DNA of 64,000 nucleotides from Arthrobacter russicus (GTDB taxonomy: Bacteria > Actinomycetota > Actinomycetes > Actinomycetales > Micrococcaceae): NCBI RefSeq assembly GCF_031454135.1, contig NZ_JAVDQF010000001.1:3658001-3722000 (forward strand). Direction: 5' to 3'. The notes beneath the pieces were generated by a model, which worked only from the letters and a program-made list of their open reading frames with translations, made no database searches and was not told where the DNA came from. Position 1 is the stretch's first letter, and each line of letters begins with the position of its first letter. Position numbers and translations under genes: made by a program. Shown piece after piece: positions 35,765-42,838 of this stretch.

Positions 35765-36205
35765 TCAGGCGGCGTCCAAATCCCGCAGTTGGCGCTTGAT
35801 CCGGCCGAGCATCGCGGACATGCCGCGCAGTCGCAGCGGGGTCAGCGCCCGCATGAGGCCGAGCTTTTCCGGCATGTCGTCCGGTACCGCCAAGATCTCC
35901 GCCGAGGTACGGCCGTTGAGTCCTGCATAGAGCACGCTTGCGAAGCCGCGAGTGGTCGGGGCTTCGGCCGGTGCCGAAAAGTACAGCTGCACCGCGCCGT
36001 CGTCGGCCTTTTCCAAGGTGAGGAAAAGCGGCGACTGGCATTCGACCACTTGCTCCAGCAACTCCAAGTGGTTTGCCAGCCGCTCCGGCAGCGCAGGCAG
36101 GCTGCGGGAGAATTCCAGCAGCAGCTGCAGCCGTTCCTTCTCCTCGAGCGCCTGGAAGTCGTCGATGATCTCCGCCAACGCGGTCGGGATAGCAGTATCA
36201 GTCAC
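35765..36205 (-). CDS. sufE: SufE family sulfur acceptor protein
   Basis: A 146-residue SufE-fold protein. The sulfur-accepting Cys56 lies in VVECQSPLFL; the downstream GFASVLYAGLNGRTSAEILAVPD is typical. It takes persulfide from a cysteine desulfurase or, given the next gene, possibly from the sulfurtransferase. The gene is 15 bp after the sulfurtransferase gene; pairing of these two is common in actinobacteria. Confidence 0.9.
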   Translation of the reverse strand: MTDTAIPTALAEIIDDFQALEEKERLQLLLEFSRSLPALPERLANHLELLEQVVECQSPLFLTLEKADDGAVQLYFSAPAEAPTTRGFASVLYAGLNGRTSAEILAVPDDMPEKLGLMRALTPLRLRGMSAMLGRIKRQLRDLDAA

Positions 36206-36220
36206 GTTTCCAGCGTAGTC

Positions 36221-37141
36221 CTAGACCGTGCCGGGTGCTTCACCCTTGACGATCGGAACCCGTACCGCATTGCCCCACTCGGTCCAGGACCCGTCGTAGT
36301 TGCGCACGTTTTCAAAGCCCAGCAGGTGCTTGAGTACGAACCAGGTGTGGCTGGAGCGCTCGCCGATCCGGCAGTACGCCACGACGTCGTCGCCGCTTCT
36401 GAGCCCGGCACCGCCGAGGTAGATCGCTTCCAGCTCTTCGCGGCTGCGGAAGGTTCCGTCTTCGGCCGCCGCCTTCGCCCACGGCACCGAAGCGGCGGTC
36501 GGGATGTGGCCGCCGCGCAGGGCGCCCTCTTCGGGGTACGCGGGCATCGAGGTCCGGGCCCCGGTGTATTCCTCGGGGGAGCGGACATCGATCAGCGGGC
36601 CCTGGCCCAAATGCTGCAGCACATCGTCTTTGAAGGCGCGGATCTCTTCGTCCTCGCGCTCCACCGTGGGATATTCGGCGGCAGCCGGAGCAACGGTCTC
36701 GGTGGAAACTTCACGGCCCTCGGCGAGCCACTTGTCCCGGCCGCCGTCGATCAGGCGCACGTCTTCGTGCCCGAACAAGGTGAAGACCCAAAGCGCATAG
36801 GCGGCCCACCAATTGGACTTGTCGCCGTAGATGACCACCGTGGTGTCCCGGCCGATCCCTTTGCGGCCGAGCAGTTCGGCGAACGCGGCGCCGTCGATGT
36901 AATCACGGGTATCCGGGTCGTTGAGATCGGTATGCCAGTCGATTTTGACCGCCCCCGGAATGTGCCCGGTCTCGTAAAGCAGCACGTCCTCGTCGGATTC
37001 CACGATCGCGAGTTCGGCGGTCCCGGTTTTGCCGGCGGCAATCGCATCGGCAACCCATTGCGTGGAGACGAGTCGCTCGGGGTGTGCGTAGCCGGCGAAC
37101 TTCGTTGCGTTCGCGGCGTCGGTTTCGGGGGCGAGACTCAT
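36221..37141 (-). CDS. sseA: Thiosulfate/3-mercaptopyruvate sulfurtransferase
   Basis: A 306-residue two-domain rhodanese. The N-terminal inactive domain has [18 protein letters not shown]; the C-terminal domain has [11 protein letters not shown] and the active loop CRIGERSS with Cys257. The CRIGERS loop is typical of actinobacterial thiosulfate sulfurtransferases such as CysA. ATG 37141 follows an AGGAG site; an open frame further upstream is not conserved. First gene of the sseA-sufE-ybaK operon, which links persulfide chemistry with tRNA editing. Confidence 0.9.
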   Translation of the reverse strand: MSLAPETDAANATKFAGYAHPERLVSTQWVADAIAAGKTGTAELAIVESDEDVLLYETGHIPGAVKIDWHTDLNDPDTRDYIDGAAFAELLGRKGIGRDTTVVIYGDKSNWWAAYALWVFTLFGHEDVRLIDGGRDKWLAEGREVSTETVAPAAAEYPTVEREDEEIRAFKDDVLQHLGQGPLIDVRSPEEYTGARTSMPAYPEEGALRGGHIPTAASVPWAKAAAEDGTFRSREELEAIYLGGAGLRSGDDVVAYCRIGERSSHTWFVLKHLLGFENVRNYDGSWTEWGNAVRVPIVKGEAPGTV

Positions 37142-37360
37142 GGTGGAACTCCTGTCAGATCGGCTGGTCATCGGCGGTGCATCACCTTGGCATCAGCTTA
37201 ACGATCACGGCAACAAGCACCGAAGCGAATTGCTTCCCGAGGTCACGGAAAGACACATGGCCGCCCCGGTGCCGGTATCCTTGCTGTGCATCGCCGATTC
37301 CCGACGGCGGAGCTTTGTGGAGTTTTTTTCGGTGCCGCGGGCACCCGGAATGGATTGATT
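37142..37360. other. Divergent sseA / zapE intergenic region
   Basis: This 219-bp gap holds no recognised RNA. On the minus strand a 28-codon open frame (37205-37291, starting MHSKDTGTG and ending SLRCLLP) lies 63 bp before sseA; its leader role is doubtful. A run of seven T at 37322-37329 precedes the zapE start region. Confidence 0.3.
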
Positions 37361-38392
37361 TTGGTTCAGGTCGAACACCTCGCTACGCGCAAGCCCGCGG
37401 TCTCCGTCGACGAGTTGCTGCAGGGTTTCTATCCCTCGCCGCGCTTCGGTGACGTTTCCTTCGACAGCTACCGCCCGGACCCGGCACAGCCCACGCAGAG
37501 CACCGTAGTCGAAGCACTGCGGAAGTTCGCGGCGTCGGTGGGCGGCACTGAGGCGCATGGTCTGCGGAAGCTTTTCAGCGCGAAGAAACCCGCATCCCGC
37601 GCCGGGATCTACTTGGACGGCGGCTTCGGCGTGGGCAAGACCCACCTGCTGGCCTCGCTCTGGCATGCGGCGCCCGGGCCCAAAGCCTTCGGGACCTTCG
37701 TCGAGTACACCAACCTGGTCGGCGCTTTGTCCTTCCGGAAAACCGTGGACGCGCTGAAGCAGTACAAGTTGGTCTGCATCGATGAATTCGAATTGGACGA
37801 TCCCGGCGACACCGTCTTGATGTCCCGGCTGATGCGTGAGCTGGCCGATGCCGGAGTGAAACTGGCAGCGACCTCCAATACCCTGCCGGGTTCGTTGGGC
37901 GAGGGGCGGTTCGCCGCGGTGGACTTCCAGCGCGAGATCCAGGTTCTGGCCGACCAATTCGAGGTATTGCGGATCGACGGCGAAGACTTCCGGCACCGGG
38001 GCCTGCCGACGCCGCCGGAACCGTTGGAACCCGCAGCGCTCGACGCCGCGATGGAAAGCGAGTTCGCCGGCAAAACCGTGGCGGTCGACGACTTCGCTGC
38101 GCTGCTGGACCACTTGGCCGGGGTCCACCCGAGCCGGTACCGGCAACTGGTCGACGGCATCGATGCCGTGGTCTGGCGGAATGTGCAGACCATCACCGAG
38201 CAGAGCGTGGCCCTGCGTTTCGTGGTGCTCGCAGACCGGCTCTACGATCGGGATGTGCCGATCCTGGCCAGCGGGGTGCCGTTCGACCAGCTGTTCAGTG
38301 CTGAGATGATGGCCGGCGGGTATTTGAAGAAGTATTTCCGCGCGGTGTCCAGGCTGACCGCTTTGGCCCGCGAGGCGCAGAAAGCGGCCTGA
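37361..38392 (+). CDS. zapE: ZapE/AFG1-type AAA+ ATPase
   Basis: A 343-residue ATPase. Walker A is GGFGVGKTHLL, Walker B is VCIDEFELDD, and sensor motif TSNTLPGSLGEGRF follows; the C-terminus RLTALAREA is typical. In Enterobacteria ZapE acts at the Z-ring, and mitochondrial AFG1 aids respiratory-complex turnover; the actinobacterial role is not established. No ATG fits: TTG 37361 (or TTG 37355, or an upstream codon) is the likely start, so the N-terminus is uncertain. It diverges from sseA and converges with benE. Confidence 0.82.
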   Translation: MVQVEHLATRKPAVSVDELLQGFYPSPRFGDVSFDSYRPDPAQPTQSTVVEALRKFAASVGGTEAHGLRKLFSAKKPASRAGIYLDGGFGVGKTHLLASLWHAAPGPKAFGTFVEYTNLVGALSFRKTVDALKQYKLVCIDEFELDDPGDTVLMSRLMRELADAGVKLAATSNTLPGSLGEGRFAAVDFQREIQVLADQFEVLRIDGEDFRHRGLPTPPEPLEPAALDAAMESEFAGKTVAVDDFAALLDHLAGVHPSRYRQLVDGIDAVVWRNVQTITEQSVALRFVVLADRLYDRDVPILASGVPFDQLFSAEMMAGGYLKKYFRAVSRLTALAREAQKAA

Positions 38393-38417
38393 ACCGGCGG
38401 CCGGATCCGGCATCGGC

Positions 38418-39653
38418 TCAGGCTGGCCGGTCCGGAACCGGCGGGGCCGGCGCCTCGGGAACCGGGACGGGGCGGGGATTCCGGGCAGCCAGCAGCCAGC
38501 GGACCAAGAGCCCGGCGAGCAAAGCCCAGAAAGCCGCACCAATGCCGCCGAAGCTCAAGCCGGAGGCGGCCAGCAAAAACGTGATCCCGGCAGCGACCCG
38601 TTCTTCGAGTTGCGCGAATGCCGCCGAAATCGAGCCGATGAAGGTCGACATCAAGGCCAGGCCGGCAACGGTTTCGATCACGCCGCGCGGAGCGGCCACG
38701 ACCACGGTGACCAGTGCGGCGGACAGCGCCGCCAGTGCCAAATAGGCCCAGCCGGCACTGAACGCGGCGATCCAGCGCCGGTTTTTGTCCGGTCCGGCTT
38801 CGTCGCCGGCGGCCAGCGCCGCGCTGAGCGCGGCCAGGTTGATCGCGTGCCCGCCAAACGGCGCGCCGAGCACGGTGCCGAGCCCGGTCACCAGCATCGA
38901 CGGGCGCCACGGGGTGCGGAATCCGAAGGAGCCGAGGACCGCGACGCCCGGGATGTTCTGCGAAGCCATGGTCACGACGAACAGCGGCAAAGCGATGCCG
39001 ACCATGGCCTGCCAGCTGAACCCCGGGGTGGTCCAGGTGAACGCGGGCAGCATGCTGCCGATGGCGATCCGGGTTCCGCTGCTGGCCAGCGAGATCCCGA
39101 TCACCAGCAAAGCCACGGCGAACGCCACCGGCACGGCCCAACGGGCGGCGACTTTGACCATGATGAGCCAACTGAGGATCACCGGTGCGATCAGCAGGGG
39201 ATTGGCGCTGAGCGCGCTGAAAGGCTGCAAACACAGCGAAAGCACGACACCGGCCAGCATCGCCTGGGCCAGCGCGCTGGGGATTCGGCTCAGCAATTGG
39301 CCGAAAGCCGGCAGCAACCCGGTCAGGATGATCAGCAGCCCGACGAGCAGGAAGGCGCCGACGGCCGCGGGCCAACCGCCGTCGACGGTGCCGGTGCTGA
39401 CCAGCAGCGCCGCACCCGGGGTGGACCAGGCCAAGGTGATCGGAAGCCGGCTGCGCCAGGCGAGGAAGACGATGCCGAGCCCGAAGGCCACGGTCAGCGC
39501 GAGCAGCCCCGAGGCGGCTTGCGCGTCGTCGGCGCCGACTGCGTGCAAACCGGCGAGCACCACCGCGAAAGAGGAAGTGAAACCGACCAATGCGGTGACG
39601 ATTCCGGCAACCACTGGACGCGAGAGGCTAGGGCTCAGGGTACTTGCGGGCAT
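38418..39653 (-). CDS. benE: BenE-family benzoate/H+ symporter-like transporter
   Basis: A 411-residue membrane protein with about 12 helices. It shows the BenE signature GFTSSFAVVLAGLHAVGAD near the start, ITLAWSTPGAALL, VVTMASQNIPGVAVLGSFGF and APFGGHAINLAALSAA. Relatives import benzoate. No benzoate catabolic gene is nearby, so the true substrate is uncertain. The C-terminus is Pro-rich. It is transcribed alone. Confidence 0.85.
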   Translation of the reverse strand: MPASTLSPSLSRPVVAGIVTALVGFTSSFAVVLAGLHAVGADDAQAASGLLALTVAFGLGIVFLAWRSRLPITLAWSTPGAALLVSTGTVDGGWPAAVGAFLLVGLLIILTGLLPAFGQLLSRIPSALAQAMLAGVVLSLCLQPFSALSANPLLIAPVILSWLIMVKVAARWAVPVAFAVALLVIGISLASSGTRIAIGSMLPAFTWTTPGFSWQAMVGIALPLFVVTMASQNIPGVAVLGSFGFRTPWRPSMLVTGLGTVLGAPFGGHAINLAALSAALAAGDEAGPDKNRRWIAAFSAGWAYLALAALSAALVTVVVAAPRGVIETVAGLALMSTFIGSISAAFAQLEERVAAGITFLLAASGLSFGGIGAAFWALLAGLLVRWLLAARNPRPVPVPEAPAPPVPDRPA

Positions 39654-39809
39654 GCTGGATCCTCGGGCTAGATCGATCGGTTCGGAACGATCCTAGGCCC
39701 TAGCCGCTCCGAAACAAGTGCCGGCTAAGCATTTTTGGCCGCAATTCGGGGCCGCACGACGGGGCACAGCCGAGAGGGGGGGGCAGTTGGCGGGGACCGG
39801 TTAAACGCC

Positions 39810-39852
39810 AAAGGTGCCGGTGTCGCCTCTCGGCGGTGCCGGCACCCCTTTG
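39810..39852 (-). terminator. Hairpin terminator after the antitoxin-like gene
   Basis: On the minus strand, arms at about 39839-39852 and 39810-39820 pair through GGTGCCGG and CCGGCACC plus flanking A/T bases, ending in TTT. It begins about 20 bp after the stop of the small antitoxin-like gene. Further inverted 9-bp repeats GCCGAGAGG/CCTCTCGGC (39769-39777, 39826-39834) overlap it. Confidence 0.5.
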
Positions 39853-39872
39853 ACAAATCGTGGAACCGGGAC

Positions 39873-40142
39873 TCAGCCCTGCTGCGCTTCGCCTTCCGGC
39901 GCCGCTTCAGCGGCAGGAGGTGCTTCTGCCGGAGCCTCCGGGGCAGCTTCGGCGTTTCCACCGGAAAGCTTGTCCACGAGACCTCCGACAGTGCTCTGAA
40001 CCGAGTCGATTTGGTCTTTGAACTTGTCACCGGTCTTGCTGTCGATGAAATCGCCAGCCTTCTCGATGCCGTCCTTGATGGCGTCTTTATTGCCACCGAC
40101 CAAATCCCCGGCTTTGCCCTTGATTTCGTCAAATAAACCCAC
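39873..40142 (-). CDS. MT0933-like antitoxin-family protein (orphan)
   Basis: An 89-residue protein. Residues 1-55 match the MT0933/Rv0909 antitoxin family: GLFDEIKGKAGDLVGGNKDAIKDGI and FIDSKTGDKFKDQID. The rest is an Ala/Pro/Glu-rich tail (about 60-89). The start is GTG 40142 with a perfect AAAGGAGGT site, suggesting strong expression. In the known pair the toxin is an SRPBCC protein encoded next door; none is present here. It may be an orphan antitoxin or a general stress protein of CsbD-like type. Confidence 0.7.
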   Translation of the reverse strand: MGLFDEIKGKAGDLVGGNKDAIKDGIEKAGDFIDSKTGDKFKDQIDSVQSTVGGLVDKLSGGNAEAAPEAPAEAPPAAEAAPEGEAQQG

Positions 40143-40287
40143 GGGCACCTCCTTTCGATTACCGGAGCCAGATCGCCCCTCTGCATTGATCCTAGTCCGC
40201 GGGCTGCGGGCATTGCTAGAGCCTGTCGCAGATCTTCGCCGAACTACGCCGAGGGCGAATGTGAAAGGATTGGATCGCCGAAGGCAC

Positions 40288-40329
40288 CCGGACGAGGTGC
40301 GCCGTACCCGGCCAGCGACAAGACGGCGC
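40288..40329 (+). ncRNA. Guanidine-III riboswitch
   Basis: Forty-two bases match the ykkC-III (guanidine-III) class almost base for base as I recall the Thermobifida form: CCGGACGAGGTGCGCCG, then TACCCGG, then a short linker and ACAAGACGGCGC. The CGCCG and CGGCG strands form the pseudoknot. The 3' strand abuts the AAGGAG ribosome binding site of the exporter gene (start 40342), so guanidine binding would control translation. Confidence 0.9.
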
Positions 40330-40341
40330 AAGGAGTGAATC

Positions 40342-40656
40342 ATGGCATGGATTATTTTGGTGATTTCCGGCGTCCTGGAAGCGGTGTGGGCAACGGCCCT
40401 GGGCAAGTCCGAAGGGTTCAGCAAGCTCTGGCCCAGCGTCGTCTTCGGGGTCTCGGTCACTGCGAGCATGATCGGCTTGGCCTGGGCGATGCGCACGCTG
40501 CCGGTGGGTACCGCTTATGCGGTGTGGGTGGGCATCGGCGCGGTATTGACCGTGGCCTATGCCATGCTGACCGGGACTGAGACCGTGTCCTTGCTCAAGA
40601 TCCTCTTGCTGCTGGGCATCGTGGGCTGCGTGATCGGGCTCAAACTGCTGCACTGA
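40342..40656 (+). CDS. gdx: Guanidinium exporter Gdx (SMR family, SugE type)
   Basis: A 104-residue SMR protein with four membrane helices. The proton/substrate Glu13 is in VISGVLEAVWATALGKSEGF, and Trp16 and the KSEGF block mark the SugE/Gdx branch rather than the EmrE drug exporters. GTAYAVWVGIGAVLT is the family motif in helix 3. It works as an antiparallel dimer exporting guanidinium against protons. The guanidine-III riboswitch directly upstream confirms the assignment. Single gene; a perfect hairpin follows. Confidence 0.95.
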   Translation: MAWIILVISGVLEAVWATALGKSEGFSKLWPSVVFGVSVTASMIGLAWAMRTLPVGTAYAVWVGIGAVLTVAYAMLTGTETVSLLKILLLLGIVGCVIGLKLLH

Positions 40657-40750
40657 TCTGCTGCCCCCCGCGATCCGTGGGCCGAGGTGTGCTCGGGGCG
40701 CGGACGTTATCGGATTAAGCCGATGGTGGGCTAGAGACCAGGTTAAACGA

Positions 40751-40782
40751 GTGCGGCCCCGGTGTTTCAACCGGGGCCGCAC
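40751..40782. terminator. Bidirectional hairpin between gdx and tRNA genes
   Basis: Arms GTGCGGCCCCGGT (40751-40763) and ACCGGGGCCGCAC (40770-40782) pair perfectly around six bases. On the plus strand it is followed by TTTT, a good terminator for gdx; on the minus strand it ends the tRNA cluster 4 bp after the Val tRNA. Confidence 0.85.
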
Positions 40783-40785
40783 TTT

Positions 40786-40860
40786 TGGTGGGCGATACTG
40801 GGATCGAACCAGTGACCTCTTCCGTGTCAGGGAAGCGCGCTACCGCTGCGCCAATCGCCC
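40786..40860 (-). tRNA. tRNA-Val (GAC)
   Basis: On the minus strand the acceptor GGGCGAT pairs with ATCGCCC. The anticodon stem CTTCC/GGAAG encloses CTGACAC, giving anticodon GAC. The T-loop TTCGATC is normal. The 3' CCA appears to be encoded (40786-40788); without it the gene ends at 40789. Last of three tRNA genes in a row. Confidence 0.93.
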
Positions 40861-40890
40861 AAAAACAGTCGTGCACACATGCAGCACTCG

Positions 40891-40961
40891 AGGTGGGAAC
40901 GGGATTCGAACCCGTGTACGCGGCTTTGCAGGCCGCTGCCTCGCCTCTCGGCCACCCCACC
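40891..40961 (-). tRNA. tRNA-Cys (GCA)
   Basis: On the minus strand the acceptor GGTGGGG pairs with TCCCACC (one G-U). The anticodon stem GCGGC/GCCGC encloses CTGCAAA, giving anticodon GCA. The T-arm ACGGG-TTCGAAT-CCCGT is standard. Discriminator U; CCA is not encoded. Confidence 0.94.
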
Positions 40962-41030
40962 GTGTTGTCAAACTCCGGAACAATTAGACTAGCTAGCCGT
41001 TGAACCGGGCACGATCGACAGTTTCCTGCG

Positions 41031-41102
41031 AGCGGATGACGAGATTCGAACTCGCGACCCTCACCTTGGCAAGGTGATGCTCTACCACTGAGCCACATCC
41101 GC
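41031..41102 (-). tRNA. tRNA-Gly (GCC)
   Basis: On the minus strand the acceptor GCGGATG pairs with CATCCGC. The anticodon stem CACCT/AGGTG encloses TGCCA, giving anticodon GCC. The D-arm GGCTCAGTGGTAGAGC and T-loop TTCGAAT are standard. Discriminator U; CCA not encoded. First gene of the minus-strand tRNA cluster. Confidence 0.94.
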
Positions 41103-41454
41103 AGAAGGAACCAGTTTGCACTGTGATTCCGGGTTTTTCGAGCCGGCCGATTGGCCTTTTCGAAGAACATTTCCTCGTGTTCCTGCGAGTAAAAACTCTA
41201 TAGGACGATCGGGCAAACGCAAAATCCGCATTTCGGCAGAGTGTCGGGCTGCCGGAAATTTCCCGGAATGACGCGGATTCCGCCGACGTCGACAAGAATA
41301 TTCCGGGATTTTGCCGAAACCACGGCTTCGGCCTGCTGCGGAGGGTGCCGAGATCGGGGCCGGCGTCGATGAGCCAGAAGCGTCGGATGGCGCGCGCAAA
41401 TTCCCCGATTAGGCGCTGGGCCGAGAAATCCGCTACGATCTTTTAGCAGCTTGC
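41103..41454. promoter_or_regulatory. Divergent promoter region between tRNA genes
   Basis: These 352 bp carry no credible coding sequence. The DNA is more AT-rich than its surroundings. On the minus strand a TATAGA-type -10 around 41198-41203 may drive the Gly-Cys-Val tRNA cluster. On the plus strand TACGAT (41434-41439) is a likely -10 for tRNA-Val(CAC), placing the 5' end about 9 bp before the mature tRNA. Confidence 0.45.
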
Positions 41455-41526
41455 GGGCGATTGGCGCAGTGGTAGCGCGCTTCGTTCACACCGAAGAGGT
41501 CACTGGTTCGAACCCAGTATCGCCCA
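41455..41526 (+). tRNA. tRNA-Val (CAC)
   Basis: The acceptor GGGCGAT pairs with ATCGCCC. The anticodon stem CTTCG/CGAAG encloses TTCACAC, giving anticodon CAC. The body is nearly identical to tRNA-Val(GAC) 0.6 kb away on the other strand, differing mainly in the anticodon arm. CCA is not encoded. Confidence 0.94.
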
Positions 41527-41530
41527 CCGC

Positions 41531-41568
41531 AACGAAAGGCCCCGGACTCAGGTCCGGGGCCTTTCGTT
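41531..41568 (+). terminator. Hairpin terminator after tRNA-Val(CAC)
   Basis: Perfect 17-base arms at 41531-41547 and 41552-41568 enclose the tetraloop TCAG; the stem begins AACGAAAGGCCCC and ends with a T-rich CTTTCGTT. It starts 4 bp after the tRNA. Confidence 0.9.
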
Positions 41569-41677
41569 GTCCGGCAGCAGGCCGGTCGAAAACTCGGCAC
41601 TGGACGTCGCGCGACTGTTATCGTGAGGCAATCACTCGGAGTCCGAACCCGAGGGCCAGCGAAGGAGCTGATCCCAG

Positions 41678-42001
41678 ATGAAATACGCCCGCGCCCGATT
41701 GCTCGGCTACGGAGTGTTGATCTGCGCGCTGGGCGTGCTGTTCATCCTAGTGGCGACGAACCTCTCCGCTTACCTGTTCGGGCTGCTGGGCCGCCCGGAT
41801 CCGATCGCCGGGGTACTCATCGACTACCTGATCACGCTCCTGCGGTTCGGCATGGTCCCGCTCGGCGCAATGCTGATTGCCGCCGGAATCGCGATCCACC
41901 TGCTCGATCGCGGCCGGGAAATCGAGGCGGCCGGCACCGGATCCGCGGAGCTGCCGAGCGCCGATGGAACCCCTTCGGACAACCCGAAACTGATCGACTA
42001 A
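41678..42001 (+). CDS. Small two-helix membrane protein, unknown function
   Basis: A 107-residue protein I do not recognise. Two hydrophobic helices lie at about residues 9-35 (LGYGVLICALGVLFILVATNL) and 52-76 (LLRFGMVPLGAMLIAAGIAI), followed by a short acidic, Ser/Thr-rich tail. ATG 41678 has GGAG 11 bp upstream. It precedes the dienelactone hydrolase by 53 bp. No motif suggests a role. Confidence 0.65.
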   Translation: MKYARARLLGYGVLICALGVLFILVATNLSAYLFGLLGRPDPIAGVLIDYLITLLRFGMVPLGAMLIAAGIAIHLLDRGREIEAAGTGSAELPSADGTPSDNPKLID

Positions 42002-42054
42002 ACACTCCGCCGGCCGTAGGGTTGGCAGCACGGGACGGAAGAAGGGCGGGCTCC

Positions 42055-42795
42055 ATGGGCCAGTGGATCGAGTTGGGCGACCAGGCCGGCGAACTCGGCG
42101 GCAATCCGCAACTGCGCGGCTATCTCGCGACACCCGAGGGTGCAGGGCCTTGGCCCGGTGTGGTGATGATCCATGAAGCGACCGGTCTCGACGCGATCCA
42201 AGAACGGCATGCCGAGCGTTTGGCGCGTGCCGGGTACCTGACCCTGGCCGCGGATCTCTACTCCGGCGGGAACATGCGCAGTTGTCTGGTGGCAACCATG
42301 AGGTCCTTGGTGCAGGGCCAGGGCCGGGCTTTCCAGGACATCGAAGCCTCCCGGCAATGGCTGTTGGCCAGTGCCGACTGCACCGGGCAGACCGGTGTGA
42401 TCGGATTCTGCATGGGTGGCGGGTTCGCCTTGCTGACCGCCAAAGACGGCCATGCCGTGGCGTCGGTGAACTACGGACGACTGCCCAAGACCGACGCGGC
42501 GCTCGCCGAAGCCCTGGCCGGCTCCTGCCCGATCGTGGCGAGCTACGGGGCCAAAGACCGTACCTTGCGCGGCGCCGCAACCCGGTTGGAGAAGGCGCTC
42601 GACGACGCTGGCGTGCCGCACCAGGTCACCGAGTATCCGGCGGCCGGACATGCCTTCCTCAATGACGAAAAATCCGGTCCCTGGATCATGCAGCCGCTGC
42701 TCGCGGTGCTCGGCATCGGCCCGGAGCCGGAATCCGCAGCAGTCGCCTGGCAACGGATCGAAGACTATTTCCAAGCGCACCTCAAAGCCGGTTAA
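42055..42795 (+). CDS. Dienelactone hydrolase family protein
   Basis: A 246-residue cytosolic alpha/beta hydrolase of the DLH family. Triad: Cys119 in GFCMGGG, Asp168 in GAKDRT and His199 in AAGHAFLND; Glu41 in IHEATGL is the activating residue. True dienelactone hydrolases act in chlorocatechol breakdown, but no such pathway is nearby; many relatives have broad esterase activity. ATG 42055 is chosen over a long upstream frame that overlaps the membrane protein gene. Confidence 0.85.
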   Translation: MGQWIELGDQAGELGGNPQLRGYLATPEGAGPWPGVVMIHEATGLDAIQERHAERLARAGYLTLAADLYSGGNMRSCLVATMRSLVQGQGRAFQDIEASRQWLLASADCTGQTGVIGFCMGGGFALLTAKDGHAVASVNYGRLPKTDAALAEALAGSCPIVASYGAKDRTLRGAATRLEKALDDAGVPHQVTEYPAAGHAFLNDEKSGPWIMQPLLAVLGIGPEPESAAVAWQRIEDYFQAHLKAG

Positions 42796-42838
42796 CCGGT
42801 TCAACGGACACCGGGCAGCATCGGTTTAGGCTGATTCC

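Noticed and set aside
40715-41170. 151-codon minus-strand frame across the tRNA cluster
   Set aside because: It reads through three clear tRNA genes and contains tRNA-derived peptide patterns; not a real protein.
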